Assembly (NCBI RefSeq): GCF_003751445.1
Contig: NZ_RJUU01000001.1
Coordinates: 1,679,001-1,743,000, forward strand
From: Streptomyces sp. 840.1
GTDB lineage: Bacteria; Actinomycetota; Actinomycetes; Streptomycetales; Streptomycetaceae
Direction of reading: 5' to 3'
Length of the DNA: 64,000 bases
Each line of letters begins with the position of its first letter. Position 1 is the stretch's first letter. Both the position numbers and the translations under genes were made by a program. Below, one piece after another: positions 8,105 through 16,703 of the stretch. A model generated the notes under the pieces. The model was not told the DNA's origin, ran no database searches, and was given only the letters and a program-made list of their open reading frames with translations.

Positions 8105-9325
8105 ATGACAGCGAGCCCCGAAGCGCCCAGGACCGCGGACGAGGTGCTCTCCTATCCCTTCGAGCGGGCCGCGGGACTCCAGCAGTGCCCGATGTACGGG
8201 AAGCTCCGCGAGGAGGACCCGGTCGCCGAGGTCCGGATGCCCAGCGGTGACCACGCCTTTCTGCTGACCCGGTACGAGGACGTGCGGACCGCCCTGTCGG
8301 ACCCCCGGTTCAGCCGGGCCGCGACCCTGGAGCCGGGAGCGCCCCGGCTCGCCGCCGCCCCGCAGAACTTCAAGAGCCTGCTCAACATGGACCCGCCCGA
8401 GCACACCCGGGTGCGCAAGCTGGTCTCCCGCGAGTTCACCGCCCGCCGGGTGGCCGGGCTGCGCCCGCGCATCCAGCAGCACACCGACGCGCTGCTCGAC
8501 GCGATGGCCGAGAAGGACCCGCCGATCGACCTGGTTCCCGCGCTCGCCTTCCCGCTGCCGGTCACGGTGATCTGCGAGCTGCTCGGCGTCCCCTTCGACG
8601 ACCAGGAGAAGTTCGCCGCCTGGTCGAGCGCCTTCCTCGCCACCACCTCCCGCACCAAGGAGGAGATGCTGGCGGCCCAGATCGGTCTGCGCGACTACCT
8701 GGGGCAGCTGGTGGCCGCCAAGCGGGACAAGCCCGGCGAGGACCTGCTGTCCGCGCTCGTCTCCATCCATGACGACGACGACGACCGGCTGAGCGAGGAG
8801 GAGCTGATCTTCCTCGGCATCAGCCTGCTGGTGGCCGGTCACGAGACGACCGTCAACCAGATCGCGAACAGCGTCGTCTCGCTGCTGACCCACCCCGAGC
8901 ACTTCGAACGGCTGCGCAACGACCCCGGGTCGACGGGCGCGGCGGTGGAGGAGCTGCTGAGGCTCCACCCGCCGGGCGACGAGGCCCTGCTGCGGATCAC
9001 GCTGGAGGACGTGGAGCTGAACGGCGTGAAGATCCCGGCGGGCAGCGCCGTGCTGCCGGGGCTCAGCTCCGCCAACCGGGATCCGCGCCAGTTCGAGCGG
9101 CCCGACGAGGTGAACTTCGACCGGGGAGTCAATCCGCACTTCGCGTTCAGCCACGGCCCGCACTACTGCATCGGTTCCGGCCTGGCCCGCGCGGAGCTGG
9201 AGATCGCGATCGGTTCGCTGATCCGCCGCTTCCCGACGCTGCGCCTCGCGATACCCGCCGAGGAACTGCGCCGGCCCGAAGGAATGCTGGTCCACGGGAT
9301 CTCCTCACTGCCGGTGGCCTGGTAG
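8105..9325 (+). CDS. Cytochrome P450
   Basis: This 406-residue soluble bacterial P450 has the I-helix oxygen-activation motif AGHETT (about 244-249) and the ExxR motif in EELLRLHPP. The haem signature FSHGPHYCIGSGLARAEL has its Cys ligand at about residue 355. DPPEHTRVRKLVSREFT is the usual C-helix signature. I chose ATG 8105; GTG 8099 is two codons upstream and equally possible. It is the second gene of the rightward tailoring operon and ends at a shared hairpin. It probably hydroxylates or couples the metabolite. No ferredoxin gene lies next to it. Confidence 0.95.
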   Translation: MTASPEAPRTADEVLSYPFERAAGLQQCPMYGKLREEDPVAEVRMPSGDHAFLLTRYEDVRTALSDPRFSRAATLEPGAPRLAAAPQNFKSLLNMDPPEHTRVRKLVSREFTARRVAGLRPRIQQHTDALLDAMAEKDPPIDLVPALAFPLPVTVICELLGVPFDDQEKFAAWSSAFLATTSRTKEEMLAAQIGLRDYLGQLVAAKRDKPGEDLLSALVSIHDDDDDRLSEEELIFLGISLLVAGHETTVNQIANSVVSLLTHPEHFERLRNDPGSTGAAVEELLRLHPPGDEALLRITLEDVELNGVKIPAGSAVLPGLSSANRDPRQFERPDEVNFDRGVNPHFAFSHGPHYCIGSGLARAELEIAIGSLIRRFPTLRLAIPAEELRRPEGMLVHGISSLPVAW

Positions 9326-9339
9326 GAGTCCGTCCCCGA

Positions 9340-9370
9340 AGTGAGCGGCGCCTTGCGGGCGCCGCTCACT
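9340..9370. terminator. Bidirectional hairpin terminator
   Basis: A 13-bp perfect inverted repeat (arms 9340-9352 and 9358-9370, AGTGAGCGGCGCC) with a 5-base loop lies between the P450 and the convergent SRPBCC gene. It overlaps the SRPBCC stop codon. Confidence 0.75.
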
Positions 9371-9977
9371 TCTGTGCCTCCACCCGGTGCTTCAACGCCT
9401 CGTTCATCGCCCGGAACTGAGGGAGCGTCTCGCCCTCCAGCTGCCCCTTGGCGAAGGGCAGGAGGACTCCGGTGAACTTCTCGCTCTGGGTGAGCCGCAC
9501 CGTGCCGTCGCCGGTCCGCTCGATCTGGAAGCGGTGCTCCGCGTCGAGCAGCCAGCCCGGCCCCACCTTGCCGAGCCAGCGCAGCTCCCGGCCGGGGTGG
9601 GCCACCAGGACCTCGGGGGTGAAGGTGGACGCGCCGCTGGGCTGGGTCAGCCGGTTGCGCATGGTGGCGCCGGCCACGAGGTGCCCGCCGTCGGAGATCA
9701 CCTCGGACCGGGTCACGAAGGGGTTCCACTCCGGGTACTGCGAGAGATCGGTCAGGACCTTCCACACCTGGTCCGGGCTGGCCTCGATGTCCACGGAGGC
9801 GGTCAGCCGTACGGGGCTGGCGTGCGTCCAGGCCGTGTAGCCGCCCAGGGCGAGCAGCAGTGCGAGCAGGGAGAGCGGGATCCACCTGCGGCGGGGCCGC
9901 CGGCGCTCGTCGCGCGCTCCGTCGGCGGCCGTCTCGAAGACCGGTGCGGTCTCGGCACTCTCGGGCGTCGTAGCCAT
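9366..9977 (-). CDS. Membrane-anchored SRPBCC (START-like) protein
   Basis: This protein has 203 residues. A basic segment RRRPRRRW is followed by one hydrophobic helix (about 32-48, IPLSLLALLLALGGYTAW), then an SRPBCC domain (about 55-200) with the motif DIEASPDQVWKVLTDLSQYPEWNPF. Such domains bind hydrophobic ligands or act as cyclases. The anchor places this one on the cytoplasmic membrane, facing outward if it is a signal anchor. It starts 2 bp after the TetR stop, so the pair is an operon under the palindromic operator at 10630. It may be a TetR-controlled resistance or transport factor rather than a biosynthetic enzyme. Confidence 0.75.
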   Translation of the reverse strand: MATTPESAETAPVFETAADGARDERRRPRRRWIPLSLLALLLALGGYTAWTHASPVRLTASVDIEASPDQVWKVLTDLSQYPEWNPFVTRSEVISDGGHLVAGATMRNRLTQPSGASTFTPEVLVAHPGRELRWLGKVGPGWLLDAEHRFQIERTGDGTVRLTQSEKFTGVLLPFAKGQLEGETLPQFRAMNEALKHRVEAQK

Positions 9978-9979
9978 GG

Positions 9980-10612
9980 TCAGTTCCCTTCCGGGCGGGT
10001 TTCGGAACGGGCTCCGGTGAGCACCGAGACGACCAGCTGCCGCACGTAGGCGGCGTCGATCGGCTCACCGGTGATGAGGAGCCGGTAGTAGAGGGCGCCG
10101 GCCAACTGGTCGAAGACCACGCCGGACGAACTGCCGGCAGCGAGCTCACCGCACTCGCGGGCCCGGTCGAGCCGGGCCAGCACGAGCGCGTTGCGGCTGG
10201 CGAAGAGCTCCCGCACGGCGGCGCCCACATCGGCGTGCCGGGCGGCGGCGGCGGCGAGCTCGGCCACCAGGCCGGCCGACCGGTCCCCCTCCGCCCCGGG
10301 CCTGCCGACCTGCCGCATCCGGTTGAGCCCGGCCGCGACGTCGCCCAGGTACGCCACCAGGTCGGTACCGATGTCGCCGGTGTCCGGCACGGGCACCTCG
10401 TCCTGAATCTTGGCGACCAGCGCGACGATCAGGTGGTCCTTGGTGGGCCAGCGCCGGTAGAGCGTGGTCTTGGCGACCTCGGCCCGCGCCGCCGCCTCGT
10501 CCATCGAGAAGCGGTCGTACCCCCGGGTGAGCAGCAGTTCGTGGGCCGCTTCGAGGATCCGGCCGTCTGCGCCCTCACTCCGGGGGCGGCCTCTGCGGGC
10601 AAGGGCCATCAT
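9980..10612 (-). CDS. TetR-family regulator
   Basis: This 210-residue repressor has an N-terminal HTH (ILEAAHELLLTRGYDRFSMDEAAARAEVAKTTLYRRW) and a TetR_C-like helical domain. I chose the ATG at 10612 because GAGGGAG lies 5 bases before it; the ATG at 10627 has no RBS. Immediately upstream is a 19-bp inverted repeat with one mismatch, the likely autoregulatory operator. It probably controls itself and the SRPBCC gene. The MMPL gene is upstream on the same strand, behind a terminator, and could respond to the same ligand. Confidence 0.9.
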   Translation of the reverse strand: MMALARRGRPRSEGADGRILEAAHELLLTRGYDRFSMDEAAARAEVAKTTLYRRWPTKDHLIVALVAKIQDEVPVPDTGDIGTDLVAYLGDVAAGLNRMRQVGRPGAEGDRSAGLVAELAAAAARHADVGAAVRELFASRNALVLARLDRARECGELAAGSSSGVVFDQLAGALYYRLLITGEPIDAAYVRQLVVSVLTGARSETRPEGN

Positions 10613-10629
10613 GGGGAGCTCCCTCATTT

Positions 10630-10692
10630 CGCTACGCCAGTTGCGTAATTAACGCTAGCAAGCCCCTCCCCATTTACGCAACTGGAGTAGCG
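10630..10692. promoter_or_regulatory. Inverted-repeat operator of the TetR gene
   Basis: The left arm at 10630-10648 (CGCTACGCCAGTTGCGTAA) and the right arm at 10674-10692 are complementary at 18 of 19 positions, with a 25-bp AT-richer spacer. The left arm ends 18 bp upstream of the TetR start. The spacing suggests two dimer sites or a looped complex over the promoter. Confidence 0.75.
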
Positions 10693-10730
10693 GAATTGCT
10701 TCGGCGCCGTGCCCGTGCCTCTCCGCCCCG

Positions 10731-10802
10731 CAGACACGGAACGGCCCGCAGACACGGAACGGCCCGCAGACGCTGCACGCCCGGCGGGCACGGAACGGCC
10801 CG
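10731..10802. repeat. 18-bp tandem repeats
   Basis: CAGACACGGAACGGCCCG occurs at 10731-10748 and again at 10749-10766. After one degenerate unit, a third partial copy (CACGGAACGGCCCG) ends near 10802. The run directly abuts the MMPL terminator and looks like slippage-derived intergenic sequence. Confidence 0.6.
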
Positions 10803-10830
10803 GGATCCCTGTCGCTCGGGATCCCGGGCC
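10797..10830 (-). terminator. Hairpin terminator after the MMPL gene
   Basis: A perfect 13-bp inverted repeat (GGCCCGGGATCCC, 10797-10809 with 10818-10830) and an 8-base loop lie 29 bp past the MMPL stop. It insulates the downstream TetR promoter. Confidence 0.75.
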
Positions 10831-10858
10831 GCAGGTCCGCCGGCGCGGCGGAACGGGG

Positions 10859-13072
10859 TCAGGACGCGCTTGCCGCGGGCTGCTCCGTCTTCTCCGTCTT
10901 CTCCGGCGCGCGGGCCGCTTCCCCGGCCGGCGGCCCGGCGTGCGCCGGTTCCATCCGGTCGAGGTGCAGGGCCTCGTGGAGCCGGCGCAGCGGGCCCGGG
11001 GCCCACCAGTTGGCGCTGCCGAGGAGCGCCATCAGGGAGGGCACCAGCAGGGCCCGCACCACGGTGGCGTCGATCAGCACGGCGAACGCGGTGCCGAGGC
11101 CGAGCTCCTTGATGAAGACCAGCCGCGAGAGCGCGAGGGCGCCGACCGCGAGGCAGAACAGCAGGGCCGCCGACGTGACGACGGGGCCGGTCCGGGCGAG
11201 CCCCTCGGCCACCGCCGTGCGGTCGTCGAGCCCGGCCGACCTGCCCTCCTTGATGCGGCCGAGCAGGAAGACGTTGTAGTCCGTGGACAGGCCGAAGGCG
11301 AGGGCGAAGACCAGGACCGGCGTGGTGACCTCGATGCCGTTCTGGGCGGCGAAGCCGAAGTGCCCGTCCTGGAACACCCAGACCAGGAAGCCCATGGCGG
11401 CGCCCGTGGAGAGGAAGTTCATCACCAGCGCCTTGAACGGAAGAATCAGCGAGCCGCAGAACGCGAACAGCAGGAGCAGCGTGACCACGGTGAGGATGCC
11501 CGCGGCGAGCGGCAGCTTGTCACCGATGCTCTGCTGCTGCGCCAGGAAGTCCGCGGTCAGCCCGGTGTAGCGGGCCGGGTACGGCGCCCTGACGTCCTGG
11601 ACCGCGTCGGCCGCCTCCTTGGCCCCGGTGCTCAGCGGCGCACCGCCGAGCACCGCGTCGATCTCCCAGTGCCCGCCGTCGAGACGGAACGGGGCCCCGA
11701 CCGACTCGACGCCAGGGACCGACCCGATCTGCTCGGCGTACGAGGTGAGCCGGGCGCCGCCGGCGCCGGTGTCGATGACGATCTGCATCGGCGAGGCGGG
11801 CGGCTTCCCGAAGTCCCGCTCCAGGGCCTGGGCCACCCGGCCCGCACTGGTGTCGGCCGGCAGCGTGGAGGCGTCCGCCCCGGTGAACTTGATGCCGAGC
11901 ACCGGCGAAGCGATCACCAGGAGTACCGCGGTGGCGGCGACCGCGACGACCACGGGCCGGTGCATCACGCCCGAGGCCAGCCGGTGCCAGCGGTTGCCCG
12001 CCGCCTCGCTCGCCGAGATGTCGCGCTGCCAGCGGCGCGGGGCGAGGGCGTTGACCCGCCGGCCCAGGACCGCGAGCAGTGCGGGCAGCCCGAGCAGCGC
12101 GAACAGCGCGGCCGAGACCACCGTGATGACGCCCGCGAGGCCCATGGACCGCAGATACGGGTGCGGGAACGCGATGAGCGAGGCGAGCGCGGCGGCCACG
12201 GTCAGCGCGCTGAAGAGCACGGTGCGCCCGGCGGTCGCCACCGTACGGCGGATCGCCTCGCTGCCCGCGCCGTGCACGGCGAGTTCCTCGCGGTAGCGGG
12301 ACACCATCAGCAGCCCGAAGTCGACCGAGAGCCCGAGTCCCAGGGCGAAGGCGAGGTTGAGAGCCCCCGTCGAGACGCCCGTGAACAGGGTGGCGAGCCG
12401 CAGCCCGGCCAGCGTGAGCAGCAGCGAGACGATCGCGCCGGCCAGCGGCACCAGTGCCGCGACCACGCCGCGGAACACCAGGAACAGCAGAATGAGGATG
12501 AACGGCAGGGCGAGGCTCTCGGCCTTGGCGAGGTCCGTGTTGGACACGTCCGCGACCTGGACGTGGCCCGGTGTCGGGCCGCCGAGCCAGACGTTCCCGC
12601 GGAGCGCCGGGTCGTCCTCGATGGCCTTCTGGAGCGCCTTCTCCGCGTCGATGGTGGCCGACTCCTTCATCGGGCCGACCGAGCCGATGACCACGGTGCT
12701 GCGGGAGTCGTCCGAGATCAGGGAGGGGTTGGACGCGGAGGCGTAGTCGATGACCTGCTCGACCTCGGGCCGGGCGTCCAGCAGCGCGGCCGCGGCCGCC
12801 ACCCGGGCCGGCTTCGCGTCCTTCGCGCCGAGGGCCGCGTCGGTACGGACGAGGAGGGCGTACCCCTGCTGGGCGTCGATACCGGTGGCCCTCTCGATGA
12901 CCTTGCGGGCCGCGACGTTGGCACCGCCCGGATCGTCGTAGTCGGAGAGGCCATTGGTCAGTTTGCTCTGCACCGTGCCGCCGAAGAGTGCGGCCAGCAC
13001 GGTGGCGAGCACGGCCAGTAAGAGGCTGGCACGCCGCCTGCTGTGCAGCGCTGAGCCCAGGGCAGAGAACAT
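10859..13072 (-). CDS. MMPL/RND-family membrane exporter
   Basis: This 737-residue transporter has the duplicated MMPL layout: one N-terminal TM helix, an extracytoplasmic domain (about 45-170), a block of TM helices (about 180-330), a second large external domain and a second TM block (about 530-680). Signature segments include LGLGLSVDFGLLMVSRYREEL and its twin FGLSTDYNVFLLGRIKE, which carry the proton-relay Asp residues. MMPL proteins export lipidic compounds in actinomycetes. Divergence from the amidohydrolase gene and placement in a fatty-acid-using cluster fit export of a lipidic product or self-resistance. The ATG is preceded by GAGG. Confidence 0.93.
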   Translation of the reverse strand: MFSALGSALHSRRRASLLLAVLATVLAALFGGTVQSKLTNGLSDYDDPGGANVAARKVIERATGIDAQQGYALLVRTDAALGAKDAKPARVAAAAALLDARPEVEQVIDYASASNPSLISDDSRSTVVIGSVGPMKESATIDAEKALQKAIEDDPALRGNVWLGGPTPGHVQVADVSNTDLAKAESLALPFILILLFLVFRGVVAALVPLAGAIVSLLLTLAGLRLATLFTGVSTGALNLAFALGLGLSVDFGLLMVSRYREELAVHGAGSEAIRRTVATAGRTVLFSALTVAAALASLIAFPHPYLRSMGLAGVITVVSAALFALLGLPALLAVLGRRVNALAPRRWQRDISASEAAGNRWHRLASGVMHRPVVVAVAATAVLLVIASPVLGIKFTGADASTLPADTSAGRVAQALERDFGKPPASPMQIVIDTGAGGARLTSYAEQIGSVPGVESVGAPFRLDGGHWEIDAVLGGAPLSTGAKEAADAVQDVRAPYPARYTGLTADFLAQQQSIGDKLPLAAGILTVVTLLLLFAFCGSLILPFKALVMNFLSTGAAMGFLVWVFQDGHFGFAAQNGIEVTTPVLVFALAFGLSTDYNVFLLGRIKEGRSAGLDDRTAVAEGLARTGPVVTSAALLFCLAVGALALSRLVFIKELGLGTAFAVLIDATVVRALLVPSLMALLGSANWWAPGPLRRLHEALHLDRMEPAHAGPPAGEAARAPEKTEKTEQPAASAS

Positions 13073-13205
13073 GGATCCTCACCTTCCGTCGTTGCACAGA
13101 GCCTGGACGCGCCTGCTTTAGCCCCGCTGAAGTCCGCTGCCCGACACTCGCCCCGGCCGCATCCAGAACCGTATCGGCCGGCAACTGCTGTGACGGGAGA
13201 TCCAG
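13073..13205. promoter_or_regulatory. Divergent promoter region with TTTAGC element (13112-13125)
   Basis: This 133-bp region lies between the MMPL exporter and the amidohydrolase. It contains CCTGCTTTAGCCCC at 13112-13125 and a CCGCTG pair at 13124 and 13134. Confidence 0.45.
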
Positions 13206-14324
13206 TTGATCGACAATATGTTCGTCATTGATGCCACGGTCCATCCCTACAATGTCGCGGACAGCAATCTCAAGAAGGACGGCGAATTCCCGAACCTGCA
13301 CGCATTCGCGCTGCGGGAGATGCTGTGGGGCATGCACGAACGCTTCGCGACGAAGGGATCATCGATACCGCGCGAGGCGTTCTGCACCGACTGGCCACCG
13401 GAACTGCTGGCCTGGACCCTGTTCTCCGAGTCCGATGTGGATATGGCCGTCAATCACCGGCTGCGCATCGACAGCGTCTTCGAGGACGGTCTGTGCAACG
13501 GCGAGAAGAACCGGGTTCTGGCCGAGAAGTGGCCCCAGCGGGTGGTGCCGTACGCGGGGATCAATCCGCTGCTCGGCGCCGAGGCCTGTATGCGCGATCT
13601 GCGCGAGCAGGTGGAAATGCTGCCGGGCACCATCGGCATCAAGGTGTACCCCAACGCGGGTTCACCCGACCACAGCTGGCGGCTCGACGACCCGGAGTTC
13701 ACCCCGTTCTTCGAGCTCGCCAAGGAACTGGGCATAAAGATCATCGCCGTGCACAAGATCGTCCCCAACGGGCTCGTCCCGCTGGGCCCGTTCGGCATCG
13801 ACGACCTGGAGACGGTCGCCATCCGCCACATCGACCTCTCCTTCGAGATCGTGCACGCGGGACTCCCTCCCTTCGTGGAGGAGGTCGCCATGGCGCTCAT
13901 GCGGCTGCCCAACGTGTACGCCAACCTGGAGATCACCTCGGCTGTCCTGGCGCACGGCATGGGGTACGTGGAGGAGGCGCTCGCCCAGCTCATCTCGCTC
14001 GGCGGCGCGGAGAAGATCATCTACGCCTCCGGCGCCCTGCACTTCCACCCGCAGCCGGTGCTGGAGAAGATGGCACGGCTCACCTTCTCCGACCGGATCC
14101 TGGAGCGGTTCGGCCTGGAGCAGATCACCCAGGAGCAGCGGGCGGGCTTCCTCGCCGGCAACTACGCGCGCATCGCGGGGATCGACCTGCCGTCGGCCGC
14201 CGAGAAGATCCGCGACGACGAGTTCGCCACCTACCGCGCGGAACACGGCATGCGCCCGATGTGGTCCTACTGGCGGGAATCGCAGCCCGAGCTGTGGACC
14301 CCCGGATCCGAGGTCGCGGCATGA
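13206..14324 (+). CDS. Amidohydrolase-family (amidohydrolase 2) TIM-barrel protein
   Basis: This 372-residue protein belongs to the ACMSD/amidohydrolase-2 superfamily. The TTG start at 13206 has GGGAG 8 bases upstream; ATG 13218 lacks an RBS. The strand-1 motif reads IDATVHPYN, a single His where HxH is usual. Other candidate ligands are IIAVHKIVPNG and FEIVHAGLPPF. The usual terminal GSD metal Asp is replaced by YASGALHFHP. Its metal site is therefore atypical. It overlaps a DUF59 gene by 4 bp. The same gene pair sits downstream of bacterial di-iron propane/phenol monooxygenases (prm/mim loci), where it is thought to help assemble the oxygenase. No di-iron monooxygenase is visible here. Confidence 0.8.
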   Translation: MIDNMFVIDATVHPYNVADSNLKKDGEFPNLHAFALREMLWGMHERFATKGSSIPREAFCTDWPPELLAWTLFSESDVDMAVNHRLRIDSVFEDGLCNGEKNRVLAEKWPQRVVPYAGINPLLGAEACMRDLREQVEMLPGTIGIKVYPNAGSPDHSWRLDDPEFTPFFELAKELGIKIIAVHKIVPNGLVPLGPFGIDDLETVAIRHIDLSFEIVHAGLPPFVEEVAMALMRLPNVYANLEITSAVLAHGMGYVEEALAQLISLGGAEKIIYASGALHFHPQPVLEKMARLTFSDRILERFGLEQITQEQRAGFLAGNYARIAGIDLPSAAEKIRDDEFATYRAEHGMRPMWSYWRESQPELWTPGSEVAA

Positions 14325-14704
14325 GCCCGCAGCCCCCCGCCGGACAGCGGGTGCGCGCGGCGCTCTGCGAGGTCTACGACCCCTGCAGCCAGTCCTGGCA
14401 GCGCCCCATGAGCCTGATCGACCTCGGCCTGGTGCGCGACGTGGCGGTGGATGACGACGGTCAGGCCACGGTACGGATCAGCCTCACGGCCCCGTTCTGC
14501 ATGGCCGTGCCGACGATCATGCAGTCGGTCGAGCAGAAGGTGGGCGCCGTACCGGGCATCACCAAGGTGAAGGTGGACCTCGACGGCGGCACGATCTGGC
14601 GTCCGGAGCTGATGACGGACAAGGGGCGCGAACTGCTCGCCGCCGCGCGTGCGACCGACCGCCGCAGCCTGCCGCTGGTCAGTGTCAACGAGAACAGCGA
14701 CTGA
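14321..14704 (+). CDS. DUF59/MIP18-family metal-sulfur cluster assembly protein
   Basis: This 127-residue small protein has the family hallmark SLIDLGLVRDVAVDDDG and the loop LTAPFCMAVPTIMQSVEQKV, whose Cys occupies the place of the conserved TPGC cysteine. It has an insertion after the initial DP motif. DUF59 proteins (PaaD, SufT) mature Fe-S or other metal centres in partner enzymes. Its ATG overlaps the amidohydrolase stop (ATGA), so the two are translationally coupled and probably act together, perhaps on a metalloenzyme of the cluster. A strong terminator follows. Confidence 0.85.
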   Translation: MSPQPPAGQRVRAALCEVYDPCSQSWQRPMSLIDLGLVRDVAVDDDGQATVRISLTAPFCMAVPTIMQSVEQKVGAVPGITKVKVDLDGGTIWRPELMTDKGRELLAAARATDRRSLPLVSVNENSD

Positions 14705-14723
14705 ACGGGACACGGGCACCTGG

Positions 14724-14759
14724 AAGGGGCCGGGCATCCGACAGGATGCCCGGCCCCTT
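14724..14759. terminator. Strong bidirectional terminator
   Basis: A perfect 16-bp inverted repeat (arms 14724-14739 and 14744-14759, AAGGGGCCGGGCATCC) with a GACA loop lies between the convergent DUF59 gene and the FMN reductase. It ends the 14-gene leftward operon. Confidence 0.85.
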
Positions 14760-14784
14760 CCGTCACCGGTCCCGCGCGCTGCGG

Positions 14785-15387
14785 CTACAGGGCCGCACCG
14801 GCCGTCTCCCGCTCCCGGCGCACCGCCTCCCGGCCCTGCCGCATCCGGGCGAAGTCCAGTACCTGGCCGGTGAGGATGTCCAGCCGCCGGGCGGTACGCG
14901 CGTCGGCGCAGTCCGCCTCCGTGAACTCCGTGCCGGCGCCCACGACCACCCCCATCGGGACCGTCCAGCCGCGCAGCGACTGCGCGGTGGCCCGCAGCCC
15001 GGCGAGCGCGGACGCGCCGGCCACGTCGTTCCACGCGACGGTGAGGCATCCCACGGCCCGCCCGTCCAGATAGCCCGGGGTGTCACCCGCCAGGTCCTCG
15101 GTGTGGTCGAGGGCGTTCTTCAGCAGACCCGACATCCCACCGTGGTACGTGGGGCTCGCCAGCAGGACACCGTCGGCGTTCCGCAGCGCCTCCAGCAGCC
15201 GCAGCGCGGGCCCGGACCGGGTGACCGCGTCCGGGTCGTACAGCGGCATCACGAGATCGGGACCGGTCAGCAGGGTGACGTGGGCGCCGGCCAGCCGGGC
15301 ACGTGCGGCACAGGCGCGCAGCACGGCCGCGGAGACCGAGGTGGAACGCAACGAGCCGCCTACGGCGGCGATACGGATCGGACGCAT
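14785..15387 (-). CDS. NADPH-dependent FMN reductase-family protein
   Basis: This 200-residue flavodoxin-fold protein has the phosphate-binding motif AVGGSLRSTSVS at the N-terminus and the FMN-binding loop LLASPTYHGGMSGLLKNALDH. Such enzymes reduce FMN or quinones at the expense of NAD(P)H. It could supply reduced flavin to the ACAD-fold monooxygenase candidates, or reduce a quinone intermediate. It is the last gene of the long leftward series, 44 bp after the amine-oxidase gene, and ends at the terminator. Confidence 0.9.
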   Translation of the reverse strand: MRPIRIAAVGGSLRSTSVSAAVLRACAARARLAGAHVTLLTGPDLVMPLYDPDAVTRSGPALRLLEALRNADGVLLASPTYHGGMSGLLKNALDHTEDLAGDTPGYLDGRAVGCLTVAWNDVAGASALAGLRATAQSLRGWTVPMGVVVGAGTEFTEADCADARTARRLDILTGQVLDFARMRQGREAVRRERETAGAAL

Positions 15388-15431
15388 GACGACTCCGGGA
15401 TCGTGTCGGGTCGGGTCGGGCCGGATCGGAC

Positions 15432-16703
15432 TCACAGGCGGGCGGCCGCCTCCTGCGCCGCCCGCACCCCGCTGAGCACGCCGGCGTCGGCGAGCAGGCC
15501 CCGGGGGCCCACCCAGTCGCCGGCCAGGAAGACACCCGGCCGGCCCGGCACGGCCGGCCCCGGCCGGCCCGCCAGCCCGCCGAGCCGTGCCTCCGGCAAC
15601 GCGGTCATGGTGGTGATCCTGGGCAGGAACCTCTCGTGCACCAGGACCTCGCGCCAGCCGGGCTGGCAGCTGTCCAGCAAGGCGTACAGCCGGGCCCGCA
15701 CCTCGCGGGCGCCGGGCTCCGTCCCGTCGTCGTACCGCGCCAGGTGCAGTACGGCGCCCCCGGCCGGGGCGAGCCGGGCGGTGCCGGAGAAGACGGAGAG
15801 GTACAGCGGTTCGTCGACGCCGAAGACGAGCGAACGGGCCGGGTCGGGCAGCCGGCTCAGCGCCACGTCCAGGCAGGCCGTGTGCAGCGGGCGGCCCGCC
15901 GTGTCCGCGAGGCCGGGCCGCTCCAGCAGCCGTCCCGCGGCGCCCGGGGACAGCCCCGCGACGACCACCGCGCGGGCCCGGATCCCCGGGCCGCCGGCCG
16001 TGGTGACGTAGGCGGTGGCCCCGCCCTCCACCGACTCGGCCCTGACTCCGGTGCGCAGCCGCACGCCCAGCGCGGCCGCCCGTTCGAGCAGCGCTTCGGC
16101 CACGGTGCGCCAGCCGCCGTCCACGTACCGCACCCTGCGCCGCGCCTCGGCGAAGTGCGCGGCAAGCGCATCCGCGCCGATCATGTCGGGGCGGCCCACA
16201 TAGGAGCTGATGCGCAGCACGGCGAAGGCGGCCTGGCGGGCGCGCTCCGTGGGCAGCCGGTCGGCCAGCCACCGCGCGGCGTCCGTTCCGGCTCTCCCGG
16301 AGCGCGCGCCCGACAGGGCCAGCAGCCGGGCCACGGCCACCCGTTCGCGTACGGAGAGCAGCCCGGTCCGCATCAGCGGGCCGGCCGCGGCGTATCCGGG
16401 GTGCAGTTCCCCGTCGCGCAGCGCCAGGGCGCCGGCCAGGTCGGGGGCGCTGCCCGGGACGCGGACGCCCAGGGCCTCCAGCTGCTTGCGGGTGCTCCGG
16501 TACAGGGCGCGGGGGCCGAGGCCGAGCCGGTAGCCGTCGTGCTCGGTGGTGCGGGCCCGGCCGCCGGCCTCACTGCCTGATTCGAGCAGCACCACCCGGC
16601 GGCCGGGCCCGGCGGTGGACGCCAGCCGGACCGCGGCGACGAGGCCGGTGAGCCCCGCGCCGACGACGACCGCGTCCGCCCGCTCGTCCGGCCCCCGGCT
16701 CAC
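15432..16703 (-). CDS. FAD-dependent amine oxidase/phytoene-desaturase-like protein
   Basis: This 423-residue protein has the dinucleotide-binding motif VVVGAGLTGLVAAVRLAS, then LLESGSEAGGRARTTEHDGYRLGLGPRALY, and a C-terminal FAD motif GVFLAGDWVGPRGLLADAGVLSG. This is the layout of flavin amine oxidases and carotenoid-type desaturases. GTG overlaps the aminotransferase stop by 4 bp. It may oxidise the amine or ring formed after transamination, or desaturate the chain. The substrate cannot be told from sequence. Confidence 0.85.
   Translation of the reverse strand: MSRGPDERADAVVVGAGLTGLVAAVRLASTAGPGRRVVLLESGSEAGGRARTTEHDGYRLGLGPRALYRSTRKQLEALGVRVPGSAPDLAGALALRDGELHPGYAAAGPLMRTGLLSVRERVAVARLLALSGARSGRAGTDAARWLADRLPTERARQAAFAVLRISSYVGRPDMIGADALAAHFAEARRRVRYVDGGWRTVAEALLERAAALGVRLRTGVRAESVEGGATAYVTTAGGPGIRARAVVVAGLSPGAAGRLLERPGLADTAGRPLHTACLDVALSRLPDPARSLVFGVDEPLYLSVFSGTARLAPAGGAVLHLARYDDGTEPGAREVRARLYALLDSCQPGWREVLVHERFLPRITTMTALPEARLGGLAGRPGPAVPGRPGVFLAGDWVGPRGLLADAGVLSGVRAAQEAAARL

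Noticed and set aside
3935..9295. A 5.4-kb open frame on the minus strand
   Set aside because: Only its C-terminal part (from GTG 5866) is the FkbH-like protein. The rest is antisense to the P450, monooxygenase and hemerythrin genes, a common artefact of high GC.
13073..13205. SARP-type heptamer repeats in the MMPL/amidohydrolase promoter
   Set aside because: CCGCTG occurs twice but 10 bp apart rather than 11, with no third copy; too weak to call.
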